A stretch of 64,000 nucleotides of DNA. Source: Granulicella paludicola. Lineage in GTDB: Bacteria; Acidobacteriota; Terriglobia; Terriglobales; Acidobacteriaceae. The notes beneath the pieces were generated by a model, which was not told where the DNA came from, did not search any database, and saw nothing but the letters and a program-made list of their open reading frames with translations. A program made the position numbers and the translations under genes. Positions 53,858-63,002 of the stretch are shown here, in pieces (within the stretch, counting starts at the first letter, position 1; each line of letters begins with the position of its first letter). Location: positions 124,001 through 188,000 of the forward strand of contig NZ_JAGSYC010000024.1 of NCBI RefSeq assembly GCF_025685545.1, in the 5' to 3' direction.

Positions 53858-55606
53858 ATGAACCCAGCCTCGCTTCTCGCCCTGTTTACCCTCAGCGGAC
53901 AGCTCACGCATCTCGCTCCGGTCGACATCCTGATCCTCGTTCTCTACTTCGCCGTCGTGATCTTCATCGGCTTTTATGTGAAGGGCTCGACCAACACCAG
54001 CGAAGAGTTCTTCCTTGCGGGCCGCGAGATGTCGGCCTGGATTGCAGGCCTCAGCTTCGTCTCGGCGAACCTCGGCTCGCTGGAGCTGATGGGCTGGGCC
54101 GGGTCGGCCTACCAGTACGGCATCCTCGCGATGCACTGGTACTGGATCGGCGCGATCCCCGCGATGCTGTTCCTCGGCATTGTGATGATGCCGTTCTATT
54201 ACATCTCGAAGACTCACTCGGTGCCCGGCTACCTGCAGCTGCGCTTCGGCGAAGCGGCACGCGGGCTTTCGGCCGTCAGCTTTGGCCTGATGACCATCTT
54301 GATGTCGGGCGTGAATATGTACGCCATGGCTGTCGTGATGCAGACGGTGCTCGGCTGGAACATGACCTTCTCGATCTGGGTGGGCGCGGCGACGGTCGCG
54401 GTCTACGTCATGCTCGGCGGACTGCGTTCGGCCATCATCAACGAGGTGCTGCAGTTCATTCTGATCTGGGCGGGCGCGGCGCTGATCCCGATCCTCGGCC
54501 TGATTGAGGCAGGCGGCTGGACAAACCTAAAGGCCAACATTGCCATCAACGTCGGCAACAGCAGCTATACACACCTCTGGTCCACGCTCGGGCATTTTCA
54601 GGACAACCCGATGGGCATCAACTGGTTCGGCATCATCTTCGGACTTGGTGCCATTGTCAGCTTCGGTTACTGGACGACCGATTTCCTTGTAGTCCAGCGC
54701 GTGCTGTCGGCGAACAACCTGCGTGCAGCGAAGATGGCTCCAGTTATCGGTGCTGCCTTCAAGATGGCGGTGCCGCTGATCGTCATTCTCCCAGGGCTCA
54801 TCTGCCTCGGCCTGATGCAAGATGGTCATCCGCTGTTCCACCTGGTCCCCGCAGACATTGCGAAGGGCAATCCTGCGCTGCACTCGTACGATCAGGTGTT
54901 GCCGCTGATGCTGATTCGCTACTGCGGCCCAGGTCTGCTGGGTCTTGGCATCACGGCGCTGGTGGCGGGCTTCATGTCGGGTATGGCGGGTAACGTCTCG
55001 GCGTTCTCGACCGTGTGGACCTACGACATCTACGGTGCCTACATCAAGAAGAACGCTCCGGACAGGCACTACGTTGCGATGGGACGTTGGTCGACAGTAG
55101 TTGGTATGCTGGTCTCGATCGCAACTGCCTATCTCGTGATGAACGCGGCGTCCATCATGGACTACGTGCAGGCGCTGTTCAGCTTCTTCATTGCGCCGCT
55201 GTTTGGCACGGTCATTCTTGGCATGTTGTGGAAGCGAGCTACGGGCACCGGCGGCTTCCTCGGCCTGCTGGCGGGTACGGTTTCGTCTATCAGCATGTTC
55301 ATCTACACGAGCACCGGCACCGCTGCGCATAAGGCACAGGCGCTGGCACACATTGCGCTGTCGCCCTACGCGCAGCCGCAGGCGGAGAACATGTTCCGCG
55401 CGCTGTGGAGCTGGCTGATCTGTGTGTTTGTCACCGTCATCGTGAGCTATATGACAAAGCCGAAGACCGATGCAGAACTCGATGGGCTCGTCTACGGCGC
55501 CACGGTGATTCCGCACGACGGATCAGTTGGACTTTTCCAGAAGCCGGTCTTCTGGGCCTGCGTCGTTGCGGTCGTATTCATCGGATTGAACTTACTCTTC
55601 TTCTAA
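53858..55606 (+). CDS. Sodium/solute symporter (SSS family)
   Basis: This 582-aa inner-membrane carrier has 13 or more hydrophobic segments. SSS-family markers include the N-terminal FFLAGREMSAWIAGLSFVSANLGSLELMGWAGSAYQYG, WTTDFLVVQRVLSANN, GLGITALVAGFMSGMAGNVSAFSTVWTYDIY and LFSFFIAPLFGTVILGMLWKR. It couples sugar or another solute uptake to sodium. The neighbours suggest a sugar released by the nearby hydrolases. A LacI-like site lies upstream, and an operon continues with the next two genes. Confidence 0.93.
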   Translation: MNPASLLALFTLSGQLTHLAPVDILILVLYFAVVIFIGFYVKGSTNTSEEFFLAGREMSAWIAGLSFVSANLGSLELMGWAGSAYQYGILAMHWYWIGAIPAMLFLGIVMMPFYYISKTHSVPGYLQLRFGEAARGLSAVSFGLMTILMSGVNMYAMAVVMQTVLGWNMTFSIWVGAATVAVYVMLGGLRSAIINEVLQFILIWAGAALIPILGLIEAGGWTNLKANIAINVGNSSYTHLWSTLGHFQDNPMGINWFGIIFGLGAIVSFGYWTTDFLVVQRVLSANNLRAAKMAPVIGAAFKMAVPLIVILPGLICLGLMQDGHPLFHLVPADIAKGNPALHSYDQVLPLMLIRYCGPGLLGLGITALVAGFMSGMAGNVSAFSTVWTYDIYGAYIKKNAPDRHYVAMGRWSTVVGMLVSIATAYLVMNAASIMDYVQALFSFFIAPLFGTVILGMLWKRATGTGGFLGLLAGTVSSISMFIYTSTGTAAHKAQALAHIALSPYAQPQAENMFRALWSWLICVFVTVIVSYMTKPKTDAELDGLVYGATVIPHDGSVGLFQKPVFWACVVAVVFIGLNLLFF

Positions 55607-55649
55607 AATCTTCAAACGCTCATGCGCTGGCGTGAGAGGGAGTTTTACC

Positions 55650-55892
55650 ATGGCAGAAGGAACAGGACGCGGAGAGATGCTCTCCATTTGGTTCTTTGTC
55701 GGCATCATGACACTCGCGTACGGCGTGGTGCTGCTGCCCTACGGCGCGTGGGAGTGGTTCGCCCACCACGAGGCCAACACCGTGCTCAACCAGCTTCATC
55801 CCACGTTTTGGTGGGGAATGCTGCTCACTCTCTTCGGCGGTTTCTATACGCTGCGCTTTCGCCCGCACTCCGGCGATGCAACCAAGCCCTAA
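55650..55892 (+). CDS. Small membrane protein, 80 aa
   Basis: This product, starting ATG 55650 with GAGAGGGAG upstream, has two hydrophobic segments: LSIWFFVGIMTLAYGVVLLPY and PTFWWGMLLTLFGGFYTL. It is located between the symporter and the isomerase-like gene, 43 bases after the former and 27 before the latter, so it probably belongs to their operon. It may be a small transporter partner. No family is recognised. Confidence 0.75.
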   Translation: MAEGTGRGEMLSIWFFVGIMTLAYGVVLLPYGAWEWFAHHEANTVLNQLHPTFWWGMLLTLFGGFYTLRFRPHSGDATKP

Positions 55893-55919
55893 CCATCACC
55901 ACAGAAACAGGAGATTCAA

Positions 55920-57332
55920 ATGGCCAGACAAATGACCATGGGAGTAATCGTCGGTAATCGCGGCTTCTTCCCCAGCCACCTTGCCGAGAGCGGTCGCCGC
56001 GAGATCATTGCAGCGCTTGAAGCTGCGGGCATCAAGCCGATCGTGCTTACCCCCGAAGAGAGCGCGTACGGCGCGGTTGAGACATACGCCGAGGCGAAGA
56101 AGTGCGCCGAGCTCTTCAAGAAGCACGCAAACGAGATCGACGGCATCATCATCACGCTGCCGAACTTCGGCGAAGAGCGCGGTCTGGCCGATGCCATCCG
56201 ACTCGCGAATTTGAATGTGCCCGTGCTGATCCAGGCAACGCCCGATCACGCCGGCAAGATGGGGATTGCCTTTCGCCGCGACAGCTTCTGCGGCAAGATG
56301 TCGATCTGCAATAACCTCAAGCAGTACGGCATTCCGTACACGCTGACCACGCTGCACACCGAGGCGCCGGATTCGGATGAGTTCAAGACCGATCTCGCAC
56401 AGTTTTCTGCGGTCTGTCGCATCGTGCGAGGGCTGCGCAATGTGCGCTTCGGAGCCATCGGAGCTCGGCCCACGGCGTTCAACACTGTGCGTTATTCCGA
56501 GAAGCTACTCGAGCGCAGCGGCATCACTGTCGAGACGCTCGATCTCTCCGAGGTGATGGGCCGCATCGACCGCATGAAGGACAATGACGACGCAGCGCAG
56601 GCCAAGCTCGCGGCGATCAAGAAGTACATCCCTGTGGGACAAACGCCAGAAGCGGCGCTGATGAAGATGGCGAAGCTCGGCGCGGTGATCGATGGCTGGA
56701 TGACGGCGTCAGAGCTGACGGTTTCGGCTGTGCAGTGCTGGACCTCGATTGAAGAGTACCTCGGCATTGTGCCATGCACGGTGATGTCGATGATGAGCGA
56801 GCAGCTGATTCCTTCTGCGTGTGAGGTCGATGTGCTTGGGACACTCTCGATGTACGCGCTGACGCTTGCGAGCGAGACGCCGTCGGCGCTGCTGGACTGG
56901 AACAACAACTACGGCGACGACCCGAATAAGGCCGTCTGCTTCCACTGCTCGAACCTGCCGAAGCACTTCTTCAACGAAGGCGTGAAGATGGACTACCAAT
57001 TGATCATCGCGGGCACGGTCGGCAAGGAAAACACGCACGGCACACTCGACGGCACGGTGAAGGCGGGAGCGATGAGTTTTGCGCGCTTCTCAACTGATGA
57101 CTTTGGCGGCCGCATCACCGGCTATGTCGGCGAAGGGCGCTTTACCAACGACCCGCTGAACACCTTTGGTGGCGCTGGCGTGGTCGAGATTCCCAACATG
57201 CAGAAGCTGCTCCGCTACATCTGCGAGAATGGTTTCGAGCACCACGTTGCAGCCAACTTCGCGAACGTGGCTGGCGCTGTCGAAGAGGCCGCGAGCAAGT
57301 ATCTCGGCTGGTCGATGCATCGCCACGAGTAG
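55920..57332 (+). CDS. L-fucose/L-arabinose isomerase-family protein
   Basis: This 470-aa cytoplasmic protein resembles the fucose/arabinose isomerase superfamily: VGNRGFFPSHLAESGRREI, IITLPNFGEERG, GALGARPTAFN-type segment GAIGARPTAFNTVRYSEK, and CHCSNLPKHFF with LDGTVKAGAMSFARF near the end. It should convert an aldose to a ketose after uptake. Located downstream of the symporter, it completes a plausible uptake-and-entry route for fucose or arabinose. The exact substrate is not determined by sequence alone. Confidence 0.85.
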   Translation: MARQMTMGVIVGNRGFFPSHLAESGRREIIAALEAAGIKPIVLTPEESAYGAVETYAEAKKCAELFKKHANEIDGIIITLPNFGEERGLADAIRLANLNVPVLIQATPDHAGKMGIAFRRDSFCGKMSICNNLKQYGIPYTLTTLHTEAPDSDEFKTDLAQFSAVCRIVRGLRNVRFGAIGARPTAFNTVRYSEKLLERSGITVETLDLSEVMGRIDRMKDNDDAAQAKLAAIKKYIPVGQTPEAALMKMAKLGAVIDGWMTASELTVSAVQCWTSIEEYLGIVPCTVMSMMSEQLIPSACEVDVLGTLSMYALTLASETPSALLDWNNNYGDDPNKAVCFHCSNLPKHFFNEGVKMDYQLIIAGTVGKENTHGTLDGTVKAGAMSFARFSTDDFGGRITGYVGEGRFTNDPLNTFGGAGVVEIPNMQKLLRYICENGFEHHVAANFANVAGAVEEAASKYLGWSMHRHE

Positions 57333-57347
57333 AGTAGACAAGCAGGT

Positions 57348-57385
57348 ACGGCGTGTTCGCAGGAGACATCTTGCGAATACGCCGT
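57348..57385 (+). terminator. Terminator after the isomerase-like gene
   Basis: ACGGCGT-G-TTCGCA pairs with TGCGAA-T-ACGCCGT (one G-U) around GGAGACATCT. Followed by TTCCTTTTG. Confidence 0.8.
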
Positions 57386-57447
57386 TTCCTTTTGCGCAGC
57401 AAGTAGCGGTCGCGCCTCCACTCCGCGTAGTGAGATGATGGCGAAGG

Positions 57448-58596
57448 ATGACTCTCACCTCCACAGACCGTAATTGGATCGAGCAGCAGTCGCTTGGCGT
57501 TGGCTTCGATCTTGCGGGTATTGCTGCTGTGCCGACGGAGGCGAGCGAAGAGCACGCCGCTACCAACGAGCGCTTCTCTGCATGGATTTCCGCTGGTCAC
57601 GCTGGCGAGATGGAGTATCTCAAGCGTGAGGATGACGCGGGGCAGCTAGTGCGGGGGGATCTCCGCCGCGCGATTCCATGGGCGCGATCTGTCATCACGT
57701 GTGCGGTGAACTACAGCTCGAAGACGCCGCTGTCCATCGCGCCAGCCGCGAAGGACACCGGCTGGGTCGCGCGTTATGCGTGGAGTGGTCGTGAGCCGAA
57801 CGCGAATGGCAACGCAGGCAGCGACTACCACGATGTACTGCTAAAACAGCTGCGCACGCTTGAAGCGCGACTCAAACAGCGCTTCGAGTGTGACACCAAC
57901 TGCTACGTCGATACTGGCCCTATCCTCGAACGCGGCTATGCCACGCGTGCGGGCATCGGGTGGATTGGCAAGAATACCTGCGTAATCAACCAGCAGCAAG
58001 GCTCATGGCTGCTGCTCGGCGTGATTGTGACCTCGCTTGAACTCGAGACTGCATCCGCAAGCTTGCCTGCCGCAGACCGCTGTGGCAGTTGCACCCGTTG
58101 CATCGACGCCTGCCCCACGGATGCGTTGATCCCTCCCGGTCTCGACGGTCATCGCCAAATGGACGCCACCCGCTGCATTGCGTACCTGACTATCGAGAAG
58201 AAGGGAAGCATTCCCGAAGAACTTCGAGAGCCGATGGGGCGGCAGGTCTTCGGCTGCGATATCTGCCAGGACGTCTGCCCTTGGAACCGCAGGGCGCCGA
58301 TCAAGACAAGCAGTGCTCTGCCACCGCGGCAGGACCTCATCAATCCGTCACTGGAATGGCTCGCCTCACTTGAAGGCCCAGAGTTTACCCGCGTCTTCCG
58401 AGGGTCGCCGGTCGAACGCACGCGGCGCCAAACCTCGCGGCGTAAGTTCTTTCGCCGCAACGTCGCCATTGCCATGGGCAACAGCGGCGAGGCTAAGTTT
58501 CTGCCAAAGCTCGATGGCTGGGCCGCTGGCGAGGATCCTACGCTTGCCGAAGCGGCTGCATGGGCGGCTGCGCGCCTTCGCGCCGCCGACAAGTAA
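57448..58596 (+). CDS. queG: Epoxyqueuosine reductase QueG
   Basis: This 382-aa iron-sulfur and cobalamin-dependent enzyme performs the final step of tRNA queuosine synthesis. Two 4Fe-4S motifs are visible: CGSCTRCIDACPTDAL and CDICQDVCPWNR. YVDTGPILERGYATRAGIGWIGKNT is the characteristic QueG core. Length fits the family, with a C-terminal HEAT-like tail (AAAWAAARLRAADK). YhhQ, a precursor transporter, is encoded at 41.9 kb. Nine bases separate it from the YihY gene, so they may be cotranscribed. Confidence 0.95.
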   Translation: MTLTSTDRNWIEQQSLGVGFDLAGIAAVPTEASEEHAATNERFSAWISAGHAGEMEYLKREDDAGQLVRGDLRRAIPWARSVITCAVNYSSKTPLSIAPAAKDTGWVARYAWSGREPNANGNAGSDYHDVLLKQLRTLEARLKQRFECDTNCYVDTGPILERGYATRAGIGWIGKNTCVINQQQGSWLLLGVIVTSLELETASASLPAADRCGSCTRCIDACPTDALIPPGLDGHRQMDATRCIAYLTIEKKGSIPEELREPMGRQVFGCDICQDVCPWNRRAPIKTSSALPPRQDLINPSLEWLASLEGPEFTRVFRGSPVERTRRQTSRRKFFRRNVAIAMGNSGEAKFLPKLDGWAAGEDPTLAEAAAWAAARLRAADK

Positions 58597-58605
58597 ACTA
58601 TCCGT

Positions 58606-59589
58606 ATGTCAGTCGAAGAGAGCCGCCTCTCTCCAAACGATTCTCGCGAAACCGCCGTCGTGGTGACCTCCTCCGTCGAGTCGGGTAAGGAAGCGATATC
58701 GCCGAGTCTGGTCGCTTCCCCGGCGCGGCCGGTACCCACCAGCGGCACCTTCGAGCAGGTCAAGGCGCTTGCGCATTACATGGCGCGCACCGAGGTCCAC
58801 ACCTATGCTTTCTCGGTGGCTGCGCAGGTCATTCTTTCGCTGTTCCCGTTTATCGTGCTGCTGCTGACGATTTCGCAGCGTGTGTTCCATTCCACGCGCA
58901 TGGTTGATGTGGTCGGCCAGATGATGTCGAACTTCCTGCCGAATAATCAGGACTTCGTGATGCGCAACATGCGCGTCCTTGCCTTCGCGCATACGCAGAC
59001 GCGCATCTTCTCCGTAGTGATGTTGCTAGTGACGACCACGGGTGTTTTCCTTCCGCTGGAGGTCGCACTCAACAGCGTCTGGGGCGTCACTAAGAACCGC
59101 TCGTACCTCATGAACCAGATCGTATCGCTCGGACTTGCGCTGGGAGTGGCGTTGCTGGCGATGGCCTCCGTCGCTCTCTCTGCCGCGCAACGCAGCGTGC
59201 TGGCGCTGCTGTTCATGGGGCATACGAACAATATCTTCTTCACCTTTATTGGCAACAGCTTCCTGAAGATCTGCGCGGGCATCGCCAGCGTGGGTCTTTT
59301 CTTCCTCATCTACTGGGGACTGCCTAATCGGAAGATCCCTGCACGCGCGGTGCTCCCCACGGCGATCGTCATGGGTATCCTGTGGGAGGTCGCGAAGTAT
59401 CTCTACATCCTCGCGCTGCCGAAGCTCGATTTCCGTTCGGTATACGGGCCGTTCGAGGTGTCTGTAGGGCTCATGATGTGGGCTTTCATCTCCGGCCTGT
59501 TGCTGCTCGGAGGTGCCTATGTCTCAGCGACGCGCCAAGCCCTGCGCGAGACGCGCAAGGCTGACCTGGAACGCGAGTCTGAATCCTAA
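58606..59589 (+). CDS. YihY/BrkB-family inner membrane protein
   Basis: This 327-aa protein has five or six membrane helices. The YihY/BrkB pattern shows in VKALAHYMARTEVHTYAFSVAAQVILSLFPFIVLLLT, PLEVALNSVWGVTKNRSYL, IYWGLPNRKIPARAVLPTAIV and SVGLMMWAFISGLLLLGGAYVSA. Function is unknown (perhaps lipid or solute transport). It has an unusual Ser/Arg-rich N-terminal extension of about 45 residues. Confidence 0.88.
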   Translation: MSVEESRLSPNDSRETAVVVTSSVESGKEAISPSLVASPARPVPTSGTFEQVKALAHYMARTEVHTYAFSVAAQVILSLFPFIVLLLTISQRVFHSTRMVDVVGQMMSNFLPNNQDFVMRNMRVLAFAHTQTRIFSVVMLLVTTTGVFLPLEVALNSVWGVTKNRSYLMNQIVSLGLALGVALLAMASVALSAAQRSVLALLFMGHTNNIFFTFIGNSFLKICAGIASVGLFFLIYWGLPNRKIPARAVLPTAIVMGILWEVAKYLYILALPKLDFRSVYGPFEVSVGLMMWAFISGLLLLGGAYVSATRQALRETRKADLERESES

Positions 59590-59598
59590 TTGTTTGTT

Positions 59599-60846
59599 CT
59601 ACCGGCTCGGCAGCTTCGCGTGGAAAGACTTTACGACGATGTCGTTCGGTTGACCGCCGCCCGGCAGCAGCGTGAATAGTGCTGGTCCATTCTGCGCCTG
59701 CATGCGTATCACCGACACGTCCGCCGAACCAGAATCTGCCACCAGCAACAGGTGCTCATCGGCAGAGAACGCGAGCGCATCCGGCTTTGATCCCGTGTGA
59801 ACGCTTGCCTCTGGGCGGCCATCGTCGATGGAGTACAAGGTCGCAGAGTCCGAACCGAAGTCTGTGACCCACACGCTCGAATTGTCCTGGCTGATCACGG
59901 CGCGCGACGGCTTGGAGCCGACTACGTAGGTGCCGCTCACGTTGTTGTTCCACGTGTCGATCTCGGAGATGCTGTCGGAATCGAAGTTCGTCGAAAATAC
60001 TTCGCCGCCGTCGGGCTTCACCGCAAGATGTGTCGGTGTCTTGCCTACGTCCAGCAGGCAGAGCATCTGGTCGTGTTGTAGGGTGGCATCCTGCTTGCCG
60101 CGCCACGAGTCTGCTGTCGCCGCCAGCCACACTACCATCACATTGTGCGCGCCGGAGCATGCGACAAAAGCCTTCGAACCCGAGTCGAGGTCCTGCGCCG
60201 AGTTCGGAATGACCGAAACATCGGTCGCGCCTTTGCAGCCCGAGAATGCCTCGCGCAGTTCCAGCGGTCGCGCTGAGTCCTCTGCATGAATCGTATAGAC
60301 CGAGATGCTGCCAGCCACGCGATTGCTCACCACGAGCGTACGGTTGTCCGGGGAGACCCTCACCACGCCCGGTGCCTCGCCCGTTGCGCTGACGCTGATC
60401 TCGCGGCGCGTATCCAGATCCAGAACACTGACCGTATTCGAACCCGAGTTTGCCACGTAAGCGCGCTTGCCATCGGGCGCGACATCGATCGAGTAAGGCG
60501 TGCGATGGACGCCGATGGTCCGCACGACTTCGTTCTTCTCCGCATCAATCACCGACACGGAATCGCTGCCCATGTTCGCGACGTAGACCTCGTTGCGCAC
60601 CGGATTCACGGCCATGCCCGTAGGCTGACGACCCACGGGCAATGTGCGGTCGCGGCGCAGATACACCAGGTCTAACACCGTCACGGTGTTATCCGCGCCA
60701 TCCGAGACGTAAGCGAATTCGTGATAGCTAGCGGGGTACACAGGGAAACGATAGCGGTGACAGCCGCCCAGCAGCGCAGGCAGCAAAAGCGCCGCGCCTG
60801 CGAAGGCTCGTGGGCGAGAGACGAAGATAGGAAATGCTTTGGACAC
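59599..60846 (-). CDS. YncE-like beta-propeller lipoprotein
   Basis: This 415-aa protein has a lipoprotein signal with lipobox LLGGC (Cys near residue 29), then a YVTN-type seven-bladed beta-propeller: FAYVSDGADNTVTVLDLVYL, EVYVANMGSDSVSVID, RAYVANSGSNTVSVLDLDTRREI, VWVTDFGSDSATLY. The start is GTG 60846. Such proteins bind ligands or act as scaffolds. It follows the ccm genes on the same strand by 46 bases, so could be cotranscribed, but no functional tie is proved. Confidence 0.85.
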   Translation of the reverse strand: MSKAFPIFVSRPRAFAGAALLLPALLGGCHRYRFPVYPASYHEFAYVSDGADNTVTVLDLVYLRRDRTLPVGRQPTGMAVNPVRNEVYVANMGSDSVSVIDAEKNEVVRTIGVHRTPYSIDVAPDGKRAYVANSGSNTVSVLDLDTRREISVSATGEAPGVVRVSPDNRTLVVSNRVAGSISVYTIHAEDSARPLELREAFSGCKGATDVSVIPNSAQDLDSGSKAFVACSGAHNVMVVWLAATADSWRGKQDATLQHDQMLCLLDVGKTPTHLAVKPDGGEVFSTNFDSDSISEIDTWNNNVSGTYVVGSKPSRAVISQDNSSVWVTDFGSDSATLYSIDDGRPEASVHTGSKPDALAFSADEHLLLVADSGSADVSVIRMQAQNGPALFTLLPGGGQPNDIVVKSFHAKLPSR

Positions 60847-60892
60847 GCTTAATGGAGTGTAGGGAGGAACTGTCGCCTATGCAACGTTGTCG

Positions 60893-61012
60893 TTACTGCT
60901 TGGACTTGCGCCACGCGACCATCAGCCATGCCGCGTAGCCAAACTGCAGCACGAACACCGCGACATATGCGTAGACCAGGTGCCGTTGCGAGAGCGTATG
61001 GAAGGGAATCAT
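60893..61012 (-). CDS. ccmD: CcmD-like small heme-export protein, 39 aa
   Basis: This 39-residue protein (MIPFHTLSQRHLVYAYVAVF... ending WRKSKQ) has one membrane helix and a basic C-terminus, as in CcmD. It is the usual small partner of CcmC in holocytochrome c assembly. The ATG lies five bases after AGGAGG and overlaps the ccmC stop by four bases (ATGA). Confidence 0.85.
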   Translation of the reverse strand: MIPFHTLSQRHLVYAYVAVFVLQFGYAAWLMVAWRKSKQ

Positions 61013-61764
61013 AGTGCCTCCTGCGGTTCGTTGCCCAGAAAGCCGAGCGCGATGGCTGCTGCCTTTTGCTGTCGTCTGCGTTCGATCACATATCGAATGC
61101 CAAGCACGAGCCCACCCCACATAGCCCAGGCGAGCATATTCCAAAGAACGGCCGGATACATGCTGGGATCGATGCCCGAATCTGCGCCGCCGCCAAACAC
61201 CGGCGCTGGATGCTGCGTGCGCCACCAATGGATCGACATGTAGCAGATGGGCACGTCCACCGCAGCAAAGATGCCGAGTACGGCTGAGATGATCGCGGTC
61301 TGTCCCGGCGCGGCGAAGCGGCGCAAGAGCACGTAGCTCACGTACAGCAGCCACAGCAGCAGATAGGTGGTCATGCGCGCATCCCACGCCCACCAGATGC
61401 CCCACGCTGCACGTCCCCACAGCGAACCGGTGGCCAGGCCAATGCTCGCGTACAGTACGGTGATCTCAGCCGAGGCCAGCGCGAACGCATCTGCGGCCTG
61501 TGCCCGCTCGATGTTGCGGCTACGCCAGTAGAGGTAGAGCAGCGACGCGATGCAGTTCAGGTAGGGCGGAATAAAGCTAAGGATCGCGTGCGGCAGGTGG
61601 TAGAAGAAGACTCGATACAGGTTGCCCATCGTCGCTTCGGTCGGCGCGGTCATCGCCTTATCAAAGCCAATCGCCATCACCGCCAGCGTCGCTGCGATAT
61701 AGAGGTAAGCCCATACGGGCAGGGACCCGTTCGGCCGGGCATTCGTACTGGAAGCGTTCATCAC
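61009..61764 (-). CDS. ccmC: CcmC heme-handling protein
   Basis: This 251-aa membrane protein has six helices. The tryptophan-rich heme-binding motif is seen in LWGRAAWGIWWAWDARMTTYLLLW, and conserved histidines flank it (FFYHLPHAILSFIPPY; CYMSIHWWRTQHP). CcmC attaches heme to CcmE in system I cytochrome c assembly. It lies 51 bases after ccmB and overlaps ccmD. No ccmE is present here. Confidence 0.93.
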   Translation of the reverse strand: MMNASSTNARPNGSLPVWAYLYIAATLAVMAIGFDKAMTAPTEATMGNLYRVFFYHLPHAILSFIPPYLNCIASLLYLYWRSRNIERAQAADAFALASAEITVLYASIGLATGSLWGRAAWGIWWAWDARMTTYLLLWLLYVSYVLLRRFAAPGQTAIISAVLGIFAAVDVPICYMSIHWWRTQHPAPVFGGGADSGIDPSMYPAVLWNMLAWAMWGGLVLGIRYVIERRRQQKAAAIALGFLGNEPQEAL

Positions 61765-61815
61765 GATACCTCGATTTTATCGCTTTAGGTGCGACACCTG
61801 CGTCGCAAAAGTCCG

Positions 61816-62496
61816 CTAATCGGCGTTCAGAATTGTTTCGAAGAGCAGAACGCATATGGTTGTAAACACAACCACATACGCCACCAAAACCTTAAGCCAT
61901 AGCGTGGGTTCGAAGTCGCCGGTGAGCACCGCCGTCGTCGCTTGGATCATGGCCAGCAGCGAAGGCATCGTAATGGGCAGTAATACCAGCGGCAGCAGTG
62001 TCTCGCGATTGCGCGTGCGCAGGCTCAGTGCGGCAAAGAACGTGCCGTTCACTACGAGCGACCATGTGCCCAACGGCAGAATCAGCAGGAGCTTCCAGCT
62101 ATCGCCCAGCGGGTGCAGGTTGTAAAAGATAATGAACACTGGGGCGAGCACCAGCTCCACCACCATCACTGATAGAAAGTTCGCAATCGCCTTGCCGACG
62201 AAAAGTGCCGACGCCGGGGAAGGTGAGAGTCGATGCGCGTCGAGCACATGGTTGTTCAGCTCGCGCGCCCAGCTCTGGTTGAGCGCCGTCATCGAAGCAA
62301 ACAGTACGGCCACGCACATCAGACCACCGCTGATCTGCCGGGCAATCGTCGGGAACGACGTTGGGTCGAAGGCCAGCGCGAACACCACCACTACGAGCAG
62401 GGAAAAGAACAGCATCCCGTTGATGGAGTCCTTGGTGCGTAACTCCAGCCGCAGATCCTTGCGCAGATGCCCCCACACGATGCTCGCGTAGCTCAT
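61816..62496 (-). CDS. ccmB: CcmB heme-exporter permease
   Basis: This 226-aa inner-membrane protein is CcmB of the heme-export ABC complex. CcmB markers: LRLELRTKDSINGMLFFSLLVVVVFALAF, LMCVAVLFASMTALNQSWARE and LVLAPVFIIFYNL. Six membrane helices are visible. Its start overlaps the ybaK stop by four bases, so the ATPase CcmA is separated from it by ybaK. Confidence 0.9.
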   Translation of the reverse strand: MSYASIVWGHLRKDLRLELRTKDSINGMLFFSLLVVVVFALAFDPTSFPTIARQISGGLMCVAVLFASMTALNQSWARELNNHVLDAHRLSPSPASALFVGKAIANFLSVMVVELVLAPVFIIFYNLHPLGDSWKLLLILPLGTWSLVVNGTFFAALSLRTRNRETLLPLVLLPITMPSLLAMIQATTAVLTGDFEPTLWLKVLVAYVVVFTTICVLLFETILNAD

Positions 62497-63002
62497 GCGG
62501 TCACCGATTTGGTGATGTCTGCGAGTGTCGCTTCGCCCGCAGAAGAGACTGCGCGGAGATAGTCGGCCGGCGACATGAGCAGCTGCAATCCACGTTGTCC
62601 TGCTGAGATCGAGATCACATCGAATAGCTCGATCGTCTCGTCCGCGAAAGCAGGGAAGGGCTTTTTTGCAGCGAGCACCGTCACGCCACCGCGAATGTAC
62701 CCGGTCAGCGGCTCAACGTCTTTCAGCGATGCCATCTCGACTTTGCGTGCTCCAGCGGCTGCGGCGAGCTTCTTCAGGTCAAGCTCTGCATCGCCCGGCA
62801 CCACGCCAAATACATGTTCGTTGTCAGAGGTCTTCGTCAGTAGCGTCTTGAAGACCTGTTCCGATGGCAGTCCAATCTTGCGAGCCACGCTAATAGCCGT
62901 CAGATCGTCGGGGTCGACCTCGTACGCTCGCAGTTCGTAGGTGATGCCGAGTCCATCCAGCAGTCGCGCCGCGTTCGTCTTGCTTACCTTCGCGTGGCTC
63001 AT
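62493..63002 (-). CDS. ybaK: YbaK-type Cys-tRNA(Pro) deacylase
   Basis: This 169-aa protein hydrolyses mischarged Cys-tRNA(Pro). YbaK/EbsC landmarks are FKTLLTKTSDNEHVFGVVPGDAELDLKKLA, GYIRGGVTVLAAKK and ELFDVISISAGQRGLQLLMSP. It is embedded between ccmA and ccmB with four-base overlaps on both sides. There is no obvious functional link to heme export, although both relate to cysteine-linked chemistry. Confidence 0.92.
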   Translation of the reverse strand: MSHAKVSKTNAARLLDGLGITYELRAYEVDPDDLTAISVARKIGLPSEQVFKTLLTKTSDNEHVFGVVPGDAELDLKKLAAAAGARKVEMASLKDVEPLTGYIRGGVTVLAAKKPFPAFADETIELFDVISISAGQRGLQLLMSPADYLRAVSSAGEATLADITKSVTA

